Shown: positions 12,326-21,940 of the stretch, in pieces | Layout: each line of letters opens with the position of its first letter | How positions within the stretch are numbered: position 1 is the stretch's first letter | The notes under the pieces: model-generated | The model's database searches: none | What the model was told of the DNA's origin: nothing | Seen by the model: the letters and a program-made list of their open reading frames with translations, nothing else | Made by a program: the position numbers and the translations under genes | NCBI RefSeq assembly: GCF_963678635.1 | Contig: NC_087067.1 | Coordinates: forward strand, 12,872,844 to 12,936,843 | Origin: Symsagittifera roscoffensis | Taxonomy: Eukaryota; Xenacoelomorpha; Acoela; Convolutidae | Length of the DNA: 64,000 nt | Direction: 5' to 3'

Positions 12326-13289
12326 ATTTTGAAAACAATTTTTTTCTAATCAAGTGGTCCGTGTTCAAGTGCTGTGAGCTTTTTTATTGCCTAGAAAAAA
12401 TTTTCTGGCGCTCATTTAAAATTCAATAGTCTTTTTGATATCTTTTTATCAAATGGATGTGTATTAAGTTCAAATTGAACTAAAACACAAATTATTGAAT
12501 GATCTCCTTTTTTATTTAAAAAAAAATCAACTTGACTATTTTTGTCCTTTTGTCTGAAGTTTAATTTGTCATGCTACGTTTGTGTTGTACTGCAAGTCAA
12601 GAAGCTCTTTTTCATCTCTGTGTGACTTAGTAAGTCACTCTTTGGGCTATGTGCGGATTTGTAGTTTTTTGCTGCAAAAAATCGGCACACACACCTGCTT
12701 ACATGTTTAGCTTTTTTAATTTGGATAATAAAAGTTCAAAAATATTTAAAATGATTTGAAGCAAGGTATTTCCAAAATTTATTGTATTGGCAAAAGTTAT
12801 TCAGTAGCACAATCATTTGTTTTATTTGTGACACTTGCTTTCAATTTTTATAAAAGCTGTAATATTGACTATAATCAAAAAGTTTTTCAAGTTTTTTGGT
12901 TCTAAAAAGCTTGATTGAAACAAATTAAAATTCTATACAAAAATATATTTTTCTCGTATGAAAAGATGTTAGTTACTCCGTTAGTTACTCTCAACAAAAC
13001 CGTTAGTTACTCTCAACGTAGAGTTTCATACATATTTGTCGGCTTTAGATTTACGCAGATAGTTACTTTTGATTTTTCTGCTGAGATCAAATATAACAAG
13101 GTTGCTCATCAAGGTAAAGTCTTGAATGTTCTGATTGCCCTTTAAACACGATTAAAATGTCTTAGATTCATAAGTTGATGAAAATTGATGAAAATTTTGA
13201 AACACCTTTAGCTTAAAAGAAAATGATTGCACGTAGAATATGTTTCAAGTTTTTAAAACAAGAACAATAAAAGTAGAAAAAAACTCCTT
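12326..13289. other. Spacer after the large tandem repeat, with a diverged fragment of it
   Basis: Apart from the diverged 12.9-13.17 kb fragment, which resembles 6480-6700 and 11900-12110, nothing coding is seen. The sequence is AT-rich. Confidence 0.45.
12915..13145 (+). CDS. Short conserved reading frame, diverged copy 3 (76 codons)
   Basis: The C-terminal half (QRRVSYIFVGFRFTQ to KVLNVLIAL and stop) aligns without gaps in the shared core to the frames at 6537-6668 and 11904-12092, though the DNA is clearly diverged. The N-terminal part holds a small direct repeat (TTAGTTACTCTCAAC). There is no recognisable domain. This copy lies outside the two large units, so it represents an older duplication of the same segment. 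Confidence 0.3.
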   Translation: MKQIKILYKNIFFSYEKMLVTPLVTLNKTVSYSQRRVSYIFVGFRFTQIVTFDFSAEIKYNKVAHQGKVLNVLIAL

Positions 13290-13382
13290 CTAGAAATGGC
13301 TGGTTAGAAAAGACAAAACTGTCCAAAAAAAAAGCAAACAGAGCACAATTGTTCCGTCCTTTTCTTCGAAAGTTGAAACAAA
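13290..13382 (-). repeat. Fragment (5' end) of the double-hairpin repeat family
   Basis: On the minus strand this reads TTTCAACTTTCGAAGAAAAG, then a GTGCTC motif and a segment resembling TTTTAACTAGCCATTT. It matches the start of the better copies at 21172 and 53735. The 3' hairpin is missing. Confidence 0.5.
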
Positions 13383-14930
13383 ATTTTTTGGGCAGATAGT
13401 TCACTGGTTTTAATACATGATTTTGTTCTAAGTTGTATTTTTCTCGACGAGTTAAAGGATATTTAAAGCGCGTTTTTTTTCTGGTGTTAGCTAACAGTAC
13501 CTTGATGCTGTTTATAACCAACAAATGGCTTTTGATTTCAAAGGAAACAAGTGGCAAAACTAAATTTTCAAAGTCAATAACTTCTGAAAAATTATTAGGA
13601 TCGAATAGGGCAGTAAGAAGAAAAAAGTTTCAAAAACGTTCGTCAACTTTTTGTTTTGTTTCTTGTATTATATTTTCAAAAAAAATGCCTATGCGTTCAA
13701 AGATGAAGACTTTGATTGAATATATATTTTTCGGATTCCTTTTTTCTGTCAACTTATTTAATAACTTTTCTAATGACTCCATATTTGCTGAAACATTCGC
13801 TGAATGTGCATTTGTCGAAATATATATAAATCTGTTTACCTGCAGGTTTTTTAATAAAGCGGGGCTTTTGTAGAATTATATCAAGAAAGAACCTACAAGT
13901 TTCAACACAATTAGGGACATTTTTTACATTTAAATATTTAGTTTTTTGTAAAACGATATCGATAAAGCTCACAGCGTTGAAATCAAAAAATGAAAAATGA
14001 ACATATTTTTGACAAAAAAAAGTTTTTTTCAATGCTAAAACAGATAACTAGCGCAAGAAGATCCTATCAAAATGACTGAAAAAAACTTAAACACTTAGTA
14101 AAATTTCAAAGAAACGAACAACATTCGCCATTTTTTCCCGTTAAGTGCTTTAATTTTTCCCCCATTTTTTTCCTTATCTTTTAGTATAAAGATTTATGGT
14201 CTGCTTAAAAAACAGCAATAGTAAAACTCACTCTGTGCTATAAAATGTTTAAACTGCGAACTCAGTCTCATCGTTTCAATTGTAAATTTCGTGTCATTTA
14301 GTGTGAAAACAGAGAAGTTCAGACCAACTTTTTCTGTCGAGCAATTTTTGGAGAATTTTTGTGAAACCCAAATGAAGACCTACAGGGCTTTATTCTGATG
14401 CCAAGTTTGATCTTGTTGCAAGAATTTTTTGAAAACACGCCCTACGCTAGTAACAATCGTTTTTTTGCCCGAACTATTTTAATCAGCAGAGTTCGAACCT
14501 GTTTCGACTTCAAATGGCATTCGCAACCAATAATTTCTAGTGATTGTGAAAAATGACTATTCGCAGCCGAAAATAGGAAGCGAAAAAATTTCGAGCAGAT
14601 CGGAAAAAGTTAGGTAAGAAGATTTAAAACGAAAAAAAATACTATGAGGCCCTGAATTCGCCTGAGAATGTTTTTGTATTCAAAGTTTTCAAAAAGTTCA
14701 ATTAATCATGTTTAATTTTATTGTCCGAATAACTATTGCATTTTCTCCGACAGTTAATCTGACTGGTTTGTTTGCAGGCATACTTTGATCCTTTCTGAGA
14801 AACCCCATAGTTGATCTTTCGTTTTCTTTTCTGGCGTTTTCGAACTGATTGCACGTAGAAATTGGTAACTACCCAACATCCTGAGTTCTCATGAAATGCT
14901 TCAAAAGAATCGCAAACCAAAAAAGTGGCT
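13383..14930. other. AT-rich sequence with uninterpretable open frames
   Basis: Open frames of 146 codons (plus, 13433-13873) and 92 codons (minus, 13754-14032) overlap here on opposite strands. Both are rich in Phe, Lys, Asn and Ile, as expected from AT-rich DNA. The minus frame (SFIDIVLQKTKYLN, and later DIILQKPRFIKK) has an internal near-repeat that looks slightly protein-like, but no family was recognised and neither is called as a gene. Confidence 0.35.
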
Positions 14931-14938
14931 CATTTTTG

Positions 14939-15307
14939 TTACCGCAACTTTCGTCGCTTAAAATTAGCCCAGCAGATTTTGACGCCGAGCACATGTATTA
15001 GTGCCGCAGCATCAACAAACTCTAGGACAAGGAGTGGTGGTCTTTGTCTTCCTGGTAAACTGGTTCCAATCTCATCACCCGAACTAAACGCCAGGTGGCT
15101 TGAGCAAAATCGAAAAGGCGTATCTTCTTCGTGACATCTTAAGAGACGTTCTGAAAATCTTTTGTTCGAGAAATCTCGAAAATTACAAACACATGAGGAC
15201 TTAGAGTCTGGATTGGTTTCCATCAATTGTCTGAAAGTGCAGCTTTTACTAATTTGAAAAAGAGCGAAAAACAATATAACAGTTTCATCATTAATCACAT
15301 CTTGCAT
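14939..15307 (-). CDS. Possible coding segment, unrecognised (122 codons)
   Basis: The open frame starts at an ATG (MQDVINDETVILFFALFQ) and has a noticeably higher GC content and more balanced residue use than its surroundings. Examples are NFRDFSNKRFSERLLRCHEE and SLPGRQRPPLLVLEFVDAAA. It ends KRRKLR with a TAA. A GTAACA donor-like site overlaps this end, so it could be an exon that continues downstream. No domain was recognised and no partner exon was found. It may be a decayed gene fragment or chance. Confidence 0.3.
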   Translation of the reverse strand: MQDVINDETVILFFALFQISKSCTFRQLMETNPDSKSSCVCNFRDFSNKRFSERLLRCHEEDTPFRFCSSHLAFSSGDEIGTSLPGRQRPPLLVLEFVDAAALIHVLGVKICWANFKRRKLR

Positions 15308-15309
15308 TA

Positions 15310-17340
15310 AAAATTATAAGCAAAAAGTAGGACATGCTTTAAATGTCCCATTTGCATGCCAAACTGCGTTGCTTTCCAAATTTTCTGAATTGCTGGCAAC
15401 AATCAACATTCCATCAGTAGCTGGCTGTAATTGAACAGCTCTGGAAAGTGATTTGTTCTCAGGCATTTTCACTGTTTTAACATTTCCAAAGTTGTAACAT
15501 TTTCAAAGCTAATTTTTTCAACGATTTTCATAAAAAAGCACCTGGGAGGCTCCAATGAAATTTTTTATTTCTGTTTGATAGCATTTGCTTCTTAAAAATC
15601 TGAAGTCTAACAACAGATCGAGAAAAAATGGTCGCCTTCCAAAAAAACTTTACAATATCGTTTTTTTTTTTAAAAAAATCTTGCTAAAAGTTGTAAGTTT
15701 TCATTTCACTGGGTGATGTCAAAATTTCCCTACAGAAACGCACATTTTGTTTTTCCTGAATTTCCCCTAAAATCACTGCAAAATCTCTGGCTCAAAATGC
15801 ATCGATCGCGCACATAGTCCCTTTAATTAAAAATTAACCGTGCTGCAAAGTGTTGCTTGCTACAAATTGACAGTTGGTGCGAGTTGTCGTTTTTCTAAAA
15901 ATTTGCCTCGAGTCGTCGATTGCGGCCAATTATTACCTGCAAAAATTGTCGCCTTACCGTCTCAAATGCATGTGTGTTGATATAATCAAGACTTTTTCGG
16001 AAAAAAAATCCGGTAGTAATAGAGTCGTTGTGGCCAATTTTGAATGGAGCATGGAAATCGTTCTGAGGGTTTGAGACAAGCTTTCTCTCTCAATTATCAA
16101 AACTTTAAATCTGAGTTTTGCCGGTTTTGCCATCGGTCGGTTCAGTTACCAACAAAATTATATCAAAGTGAGCCTCTTATTAAGCGCAACAAAACTTAAG
16201 AAAGGAGGCGGGAAACAAACTCAATAATACAAAATTGAGACGAATATACCCTTTTTAAATTTTGTTGGACGATATAAGAGGCTCACTTCGATGTATTTTT
16301 GGCAGATATTGAACCAATAATTTGGCAGTAACTTTTGACGTGTTTGGGATTATATTTCAGCCTGAATTTCGCACAATAAATTGCATCGTTTTAAATTACT
16401 GAAATTTGATGTAAGTTTGTCTAAGTAAGTTTTTGTTAAAAGTCAGCGCAATTTCAGGAAAACGCGTTTCAAATTTCATGTTGTATTCAATTTGATCGGA
16501 TAAATTAAATCAGCATTGTATCTGAGAAATTCTTTATGAATATATCAGGTATCGTCTTAGCTATTTTACCAAGTTCCCTCTTGAGATATTGTTTTACAAG
16601 ATCCATTTTTGGCCGACCAACCCTAGAAACTTCCAAAAACTACTAAGACAGTATAATTGGCCTATTTGTTTGAAGAAGCTTTCGATAAAATAGTTTTTAG
16701 GAACCTTTCTAAGAGAGCTTGAAACGTTCATTTGGCCAACCTAAAAGTAAAAATAACCCTCACCCCATCCTAAGCAATAAAATTTTGATTAAGTTGAAAA
16801 CGAATAAATTAGAAGCACTCAAATTTTTAATGGCTCTTAAAAAATTGCTCTCTCAAATCCAAAAAAGGCTCTCAGAAAAACACACCACATTATTAATCTG
16901 AAAACTACAACACTTATCAAGTGTGACGATAAAAAGTCGAGTTTTTCATCTAAACAGTGCTTGGTTCCAGTTTAAGATTGTGTTAAAGTTTTGCACCAAA
17001 TGTTCGGCGAGCTTTTTCTACTTATAACAAACAAACAATCAAGAGCGCTCAAATTTTTGAAGCAGAAATCAACGGTTAAAAACAAACGCCATCATATGTA
17101 AATAAATCATTTAAATATAATTACATAAAACTCCGCTCATTACATTGTTAACAGTACGGAGATAATAAAAAACTACAAACATGCCTTAATGCGTTATTCA
17201 TACGCGTTTATTGCAATTGTTACCTAAAAGTTTATTCAGCTGAATCATCAAAAAGATTTCAATAGTCTATATTTGGACCAACATGCAAAAAAGGCGGATA
17301 CAAACTGCTTCGAATAATGTAGCTTTTTAAATCTACATTT
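15310..17340. other. AT-rich intergenic sequence
   Basis: No gene is supported. Short open frames at 15874-16074 and 16719-16901 have no recognisable content. A short hairpin-forming element lies at 16162-16292. Text near 16600-16640 (GGCCGACCAACCCTAGAAAC) matches the GC-rich dispersed repeat seen at 33.4 and 36.3 kb. Confidence 0.45.
16162..16292. repeat. Short inverted-repeat element (MITE-like hairpin)
   Basis: ATCAAAGTGAGCCTCTTAT at 16162-16180 is the reverse complement, with one mismatch in 19, of ATAAGAGGCTCACTTCGAT at 16274-16292. The loop is about 93 bp. The arrangement resembles a miniature inverted-repeat transposable element, or a single stable hairpin. No clear target duplication could be fixed. 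Confidence 0.6.
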
Positions 17341-17342
17341 CT

Positions 17343-18614
17343 GTGTACTTACTGTGGATGTTATTTGCGTTCATGGCGGTGATGACAGATGCAAAACGAA
17401 ATAGTAGTTTTAGTACTGGCCCCAAAATCAAACCATCCTTAACCACAAGAGTTGGACAACAGTCTATAGAAAAGTTGAACCTTGTAAGAAGCAAAACTTC
17501 GGACCGCAATTTTATTCAACCGCAAAGTAAAGAAAACTTACGGAAATTTTCACAAAATAATTATAGAAAACCAGTGGTCGGGAAGGAAGTGATTTCATTG
17601 GCTGAGAAATGGCTCGAAAATTGCAACATTGATCCAAAACGTAGCAACTCGTTGAAGACCTCTCGGATACCTGATCGCGAGGACTTGGTATCTCGCGACA
17701 TCAAAGTCTACATACCGCTCGAGAAAACTTACAGAGCCGAGTTACGTCAAATAACCGAACGCATTGGGTTAAAGTTAACCGAGAATGATTCGTCGAAAGC
17801 AGCGAAAGACTACGTTTTACAAAACCCGAACGAAGCCGACAAAATTATTTCACAAGAAAAGCAAACTATTCAGTCTTTTTCACTGTCTTCTAATACGAGT
17901 GAATTGAGTCGCGTTATGACATCTCAAGGACCAAGGAAACTTTCAAGTTTTCGAACTGCAAATAACGTCGAAACACGAGCTGAATTGACAAACCGACCAA
18001 AAACAGCATCCAAAAATGGAAACAATAATTATCAAAAACAATCACCTGGGCAAAACATTGCGAGCAGTATCCCGAGTACAGGAATCCGAGTTGACAACAA
18101 CAATAATAGCGAAAGTGTGACAAAGCGAAGTCAATCATTTCAGTCAACTGCTGCACAAAAACGAACACCAACTGCAACCAAAACAGTTCCGTCGAATATT
18201 CTAGAAGAACCTCTAAAAATTCTGCGCCGAGAAACGACGGTAGGGGGCGTTTTAAATCGCAGAAACAGTCATGTTTCTATAGGCGCCACAACAGCTAATT
18301 TCGAAAAATCATCACGACACAAATTTCCAGTTGACAGAAACATGTTAGCCAGGCGAACTAGCATCCAATATTTCGCGATGCCTGGATATGATGCCAGATA
18401 CCATCTACAGCCAGATAGACCCTGGATAAATGATTTAGAAACGTGCAGTGGTTACGGAGATCCAGACGACGAAATAACATTGCATCAGGACAACCCAACT
18501 CAGGAATCAATCAATCAGTCGGTTAAAAAGTGCTTCGACTGGTTGGACAAATGCCCCTCCCCTTCTAGTCTCGGCTGGATGCATGCGGTCAAAAATTTAA
18601 CTGAAGTTAACTAG
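17343..18614 (+). CDS. Unrecognised Ser/Asn/Gln-rich protein, single large open exon
   Basis: The frame is open for 423 codons, far longer than expected by chance in this AT-rich DNA, and has ordinary codon use. It opens at a GTG at 17343, but the first ATG is at 17358, giving MLFAFMAVMTDAKRNSS. That short hydrophobic start could be a weak signal peptide. Alternatively the true exon begins after the acceptor-like GATGACAG near 17388. The body is low-complexity, basic and polar. The C-terminal 90 residues look folded and contain RRTSIQYFAMPGYDARYHL, an acidic stretch (YGDPDDEITLHQD) and KKCFDWLDKCPSPSSLGW, then LTEVN and a TAG stop. No family was recognised. An AATAAA lies about 260 bp downstream (18876-18881). 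It may be a terminal exon or an intronless gene. Confidence 0.75.
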   Translation: MYLLWMLFAFMAVMTDAKRNSSFSTGPKIKPSLTTRVGQQSIEKLNLVRSKTSDRNFIQPQSKENLRKFSQNNYRKPVVGKEVISLAEKWLENCNIDPKRSNSLKTSRIPDREDLVSRDIKVYIPLEKTYRAELRQITERIGLKLTENDSSKAAKDYVLQNPNEADKIISQEKQTIQSFSLSSNTSELSRVMTSQGPRKLSSFRTANNVETRAELTNRPKTASKNGNNNYQKQSPGQNIASSIPSTGIRVDNNNNSESVTKRSQSFQSTAAQKRTPTATKTVPSNILEEPLKILRRETTVGGVLNRRNSHVSIGATTANFEKSSRHKFPVDRNMLARRTSIQYFAMPGYDARYHLQPDRPWINDLETCSGYGDPDDEITLHQDNPTQESINQSVKKCFDWLDKCPSPSSLGWMHAVKNLTEVN

Positions 18615-18875
18615 TTAGCAGGATCTTCTTACCAATTTCCGCTTTGTTTTTTTTACGATTTATTAAGCGCTCCCCATAATGCGTTTTTTCATAAAAACGA
18701 TTTTTTTATTCGCAAATGAGTCAGCATTCTCCTGCTTGCTCAAGTTCGCAAAAATTACCTAAAAACAATGATCGCAAATCTAAATCAGAAACGCATCATC
18801 AGTTCTCGGCAAAAAACTTACAGCAAAAAAAATGATCGTTCGCGTGATAGTAAAACGCAGAGTCAAGGAGAAATT

Positions 18876-18881
18876 AATAAA
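18876..18881 (+). promoter_or_regulatory. Candidate polyadenylation signal
   Basis: This is a canonical AATAAA about 260 bp past the stop of the 17.3-18.6 kb gene, on the same strand. AATAAA is common in AT-rich DNA, so position is the main support. Confidence 0.35.
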
Positions 18882-19531
18882 ATTCGAATGTTTTATTGAT
18901 GCATCTTATCAATTTTCTTTTTTTTCGGAGTTGTGGAAAGCTCATTTTAACACCCTTTCTTAGTGTTCGATACGTGGATAATAGTTACTGTTATCTATCA
19001 TTATGCGGAAAATTGTTAAGAAGATTCTTGTTTTCTAAAGATATACTCTATGTTGTTTTCCAAAGCTTATTTTCTGATTTAATTTTTTATCTTACGATCA
19101 ATTTTTTCTCGATAGTTTTGCAAACAGATTAAGTTAAATGTAGCGTTGTTAAGCACTCGAACGTTTGGCACTCAAACGGATACAAAGTGGAATCACGTTG
19201 TATCCGTTAGCACACCACGTCGGCTTGTATTAGGGCAAAATGCAAAATAAAATTTTCTGACTTTCAGAATTTCTAAAGTAATTTATAATATAAGATTTGG
19301 TTGAAGTTTTACCCACTGGTTGAAGTTCTCAACCTTTTCAATTACAAAAACGCCCTTAACCCAATGTCATTACAAAGTGATATAAACCAAGTTGGGCGAA
19401 GAATTGTTTGTCTAAACTAGCCTGCCTAGTGCCTAATCTTATATTTAATGATTTTAGTACCGTTGCACTCTCTTGTACTCATCCAGGAAAACATTGACTT
19501 AAATTGCTAATAAAACGTGATCACAGACTAA
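18882..19531. other. AT-rich spacer
   Basis: No supported feature. The 78-codon open frame at 18896-19132 is Phe/Leu-rich and unconvincing. Confidence 0.4.
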
Positions 19532-19662
19532 AAAATGGAATTGATAATTTCGCAGAGATGAAGGTTAAAACAAAAGTTTTTGATGACACCGTTTTAAAGT
19601 CCTTTTCTGACGACTACAGGCTCGCTGAGTTGCTCAATTATAATCTACAAATTTCAAGCCGG
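19532..19662 (+). CDS. Possible exon, unrecognised product
   Basis: An acceptor-like GTGATCACAG is followed by an open frame that includes KNGIDNFAEMKVKTKVFDD and then SFSDDYRLAELLNYNLQISS. The frame ends exactly at a GTAAGC donor-like site near 19663. The residue mix is protein-like rather than the Lys/Phe/Asn pattern of random frames here. It might belong to the same gene as the segment at 21731-21940, but phase agreement could not be established and the 20.2-21.7 kb repeats lie between them. No family is recognised. Confidence 0.25.
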
Positions 19663-20153
19663 TAAGCAAAAAAAGAACACTATTGTTCTGTATACAATAA
19701 AAAAAATTGGGACGAGAAAGATGTGCTTGACCTTCTTAACACTTATGTAAACCTGTAATCGAAGATAGAGTTCCTACTTATGGTTCATGGAAAAAAAATG
19801 AACATAACAATTTTGGAGAAACATAAGTGGTGTTATGAAGATTGTGCTTCAATCTAAAATTTGACAGTTTGTTTGAAATTCACTAAGCAAAAATTGTTAA
19901 GAATTAAGGAAATGATCAGAAATGATGTTTTTCAGTTAATGTGAACGAGAACATTAGTTTTATTTTAAACCCAAACAAAATACAAACAAAATTCAGTGTA
20001 ATCCAGTGTTTATGCAGTTTTAAGAGTGAAGTATTTGATTCCTAACACTTTTGATTTTTGAATTGATATCATGCTTTAAGATTCAGTAGAATTTTTTTGA
20101 CTATATGTTTGCAGAAACTGAAATTACGAGTAAAAGCACATTCCATTCCATTT

Positions 20154-20257
20154 TTGTTCCAATTTTCGAAGAAAGTGACAGAATATTTGTGCTCGGCTGT
20201 GCTTTTTTGTTTTTTTTCTCCAGAGAAATTTCAATTTGACTTTCTAACTAGCAGTTT
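20154..20257 (+). repeat. Double-hairpin repeat family, 5' fragment
   Basis: It begins TTGTTCCAATTTTCGAAG and carries the family motif ATATTTGTGCTCGG, then TTTCTAACTAGCAG. It is immediately followed by a fuller copy. Confidence 0.6.
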
Positions 20258-20753
20258 TTGTTTCGACTTTCGATACGAAAGTAACGGAATATTTGGGCTC
20301 GGGGTGGGTTTTTTTTCTTCAGACAAATTTCGACTTTTTAACTAGCCATTTTGACGGAATTTTTTTATATCATTCGAAAGCCATTGTTGTCCTGAGCTCA
20401 AATTTGAAAAGATATTTCACCTGTGATCACTTTTCGTAAAGTTACTAGGGTTTAAAGATTGCCATTTTGGCCATTTTGATCAATTTGGGTCAATTAACGC
20501 GCGATATAATTCGCGCTATTAACGCGTAAGCGGAAAGCTTATTTGCCATAATTGATTTGTTTCAAGGAACAAAATCTATTTTTTGTACTTTATATGGCGT
20601 GTGGGGGGATGATTTTCATAAAAACCGTCAAATTAAAAAAAAAATTCATTTTTTTTTATTTCATTTAATTTTTTATGTTATTACTGCTGCTCCATAAACC
20701 TTAAAAGGCAGTCGGAACATTCAGGGCTTTGCCCTGATACGAGCAGTCTTGTT
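20258..20753 (+). repeat. Double-hairpin repeat family, copy A (near full length)
   Basis: It starts with CGACTTTCGATACGAAAGTA (a self-complementary hairpin) and ends with GGGCTTTGCCCTGATACGAG followed by CAGTCTTGTT. In the middle is a GC-rich palindromic core, TTAACGCGCGATATAATT followed by CGCGCTATTAACGCG (20493-20529), and a conserved TATGGCGTGTGGGGGGATGA. No protein is encoded. The family is likely a non-autonomous mobile element. Confidence 0.75.
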
Positions 20754-21171
20754 TCTTTATAGCATTGTTAATTTCATTCAAAAGTATTGTTGTCTTTAGC
20801 TTAAACTCAAAAATATATCTTAGTTGTGATCATTCTTAGTAAAGTTATGATGGTTTAAAGATAGCCAATTTGGGACAATTAACGCGAGATATTTTTCGTG
20901 CTATTAACGCGTAACCAGAGATTTGATCCGTTTTAGCAAGCGTTTTAAATTAAATTGAGGAATGCTTTTTGGCCTATTTAAAGTTTAGCTGTATTCAAAA
21001 TATATCACTTTCAACTTAACATTGTGTGTGTGGGATTATTTTCAAAAAAAAAACATCCAAAGAAAATTTTTGAATTTTTTTTTGAAATTTTTATCAATTA
21101 TTTAAAACTAGTCCATAAAAATTAAAACCCAGTCGGATTTTTCAGGACTTCGTTCTGAAACGAGTAGTCTT
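20754..21171 (+). repeat. Double-hairpin repeat family, copy B (5' truncated, diverged)
   Basis: This is head-to-tail with copy A. The 5' hairpin is missing. The core is present as TTAACGCGAGATATTTTTCG (about 20878-20913), and the end reads CAGGACTTCGTTCTGAAACG followed by AGTAGTCTTGTT, so the 3' hairpin is preserved by compensating changes. Confidence 0.7.
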
Positions 21172-21705
21172 GTTGTTCCGACTTTCGATACGAAAGTAAC
21201 GGAATATTTGTGCTCGTATTGGGTTTTTTTTTCTTCAGTCAAATTTCGACTTTTTAACAAGCCATTTTTGACAGAATTTTTTATATCATTCGAAAGATAT
21301 TGTTGTCCTGAGCTCAAATTTGAAAAGATATTTCACCTGTGATTGTTTTTTGTAAAGTTACGGGGGTTTAAAGTATGCCATTTTGGCCAATCTGGGACAA
21401 TTAACGCGCGATATGTTTCGCGCTATTAACGCGTAAACGGAGAGTTAATCCACCATAAAAATTGTTCCAAATTGGTCAAAAGAAGCTTATTTGCCATAAT
21501 TGTTTTGTTACAAGGAGCGAAATCTATCCTTTTGTACTTTATATGGCGTGTGGGGGGATGTTTTTCATAAAAAAATTCAAATTTTAGAATTTTTTTTTTT
21601 CATTTTGCTTTATTTCATTGATTTTTTAAATGTTATTACTGCTCCATAAACCTTAAAAGGCAGTCGGAACATTCAAGGCTTCGCCCTGATACGAGCAGTC
21701 TTGTT
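21172..21705 (+). repeat. Double-hairpin repeat family, copy C (full length)
   Basis: This is head-to-tail with copy B, with the boundary at CTTGTTGTTCCGAC. It carries the 5' hairpin CTTTCGATACGAAAG, the core near 21400-21435, the TATGGCGTGTGGGGGGATG block and the 3' end CTTCGCCCTGATACGAGCAG followed by TCTTGTT. Confidence 0.8.
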
Positions 21706-21730
21706 ATGTTTTCCAATTGACTGACTTTTA

Positions 21731-21940
21731 GCTTTACATTATGGCAATCACGATGTGAAAGAAGCGACATTGCATATTCCAGATTCTTTATTATTGTTTG
21801 ATGATCAAGATAGACGTTGTATCACTAAATCAAAATTATACATGTACTATGTTAATCAATACTTGAGTTTCTTTGGTTTTTGTTATGTGTACATTGAACA
21901 GAAAAGGACCAAGAACTGTTCTTATCAGGGGCGGATCTAG
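21731..21940 (+). CDS. Possible exon or gene fragment, unrecognised product
   Basis: A good acceptor-like sequence (GACTGACTTTTAG, ending at 21730) is followed by an open frame reading LHYGNHDVKEATLHIPDSLL, then DDQDRRCITKSKLYMYYVNQ, and ending in a TAG at about 21940. The N-terminal part is protein-like. The last 25 residues run into general repeat-like sequence. No family is recognised. This could be a terminal exon or a decayed transposon piece. Confidence 0.25.
   Translation, partial: ALHYGNHDVKEATLHIPDSLLLFDDQDRRCITKSKLYMYYVNQYLSFFGFCYVYIEQKRTKNCSYQGRI

Noticed and set aside
13433-14032. Overlapping 146- and 92-codon frames on opposite strands
   Set aside because: Composition follows AT-rich DNA (Phe, Lys, Asn, Ile) and no family, splice sites or conservation could be shown.
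17343-17345. GTG as the start codon of the 423-codon frame
   Set aside because: A non-ATG start is unlikely in an animal nuclear gene. ATG at 17358 or an upstream splice acceptor is more plausible.
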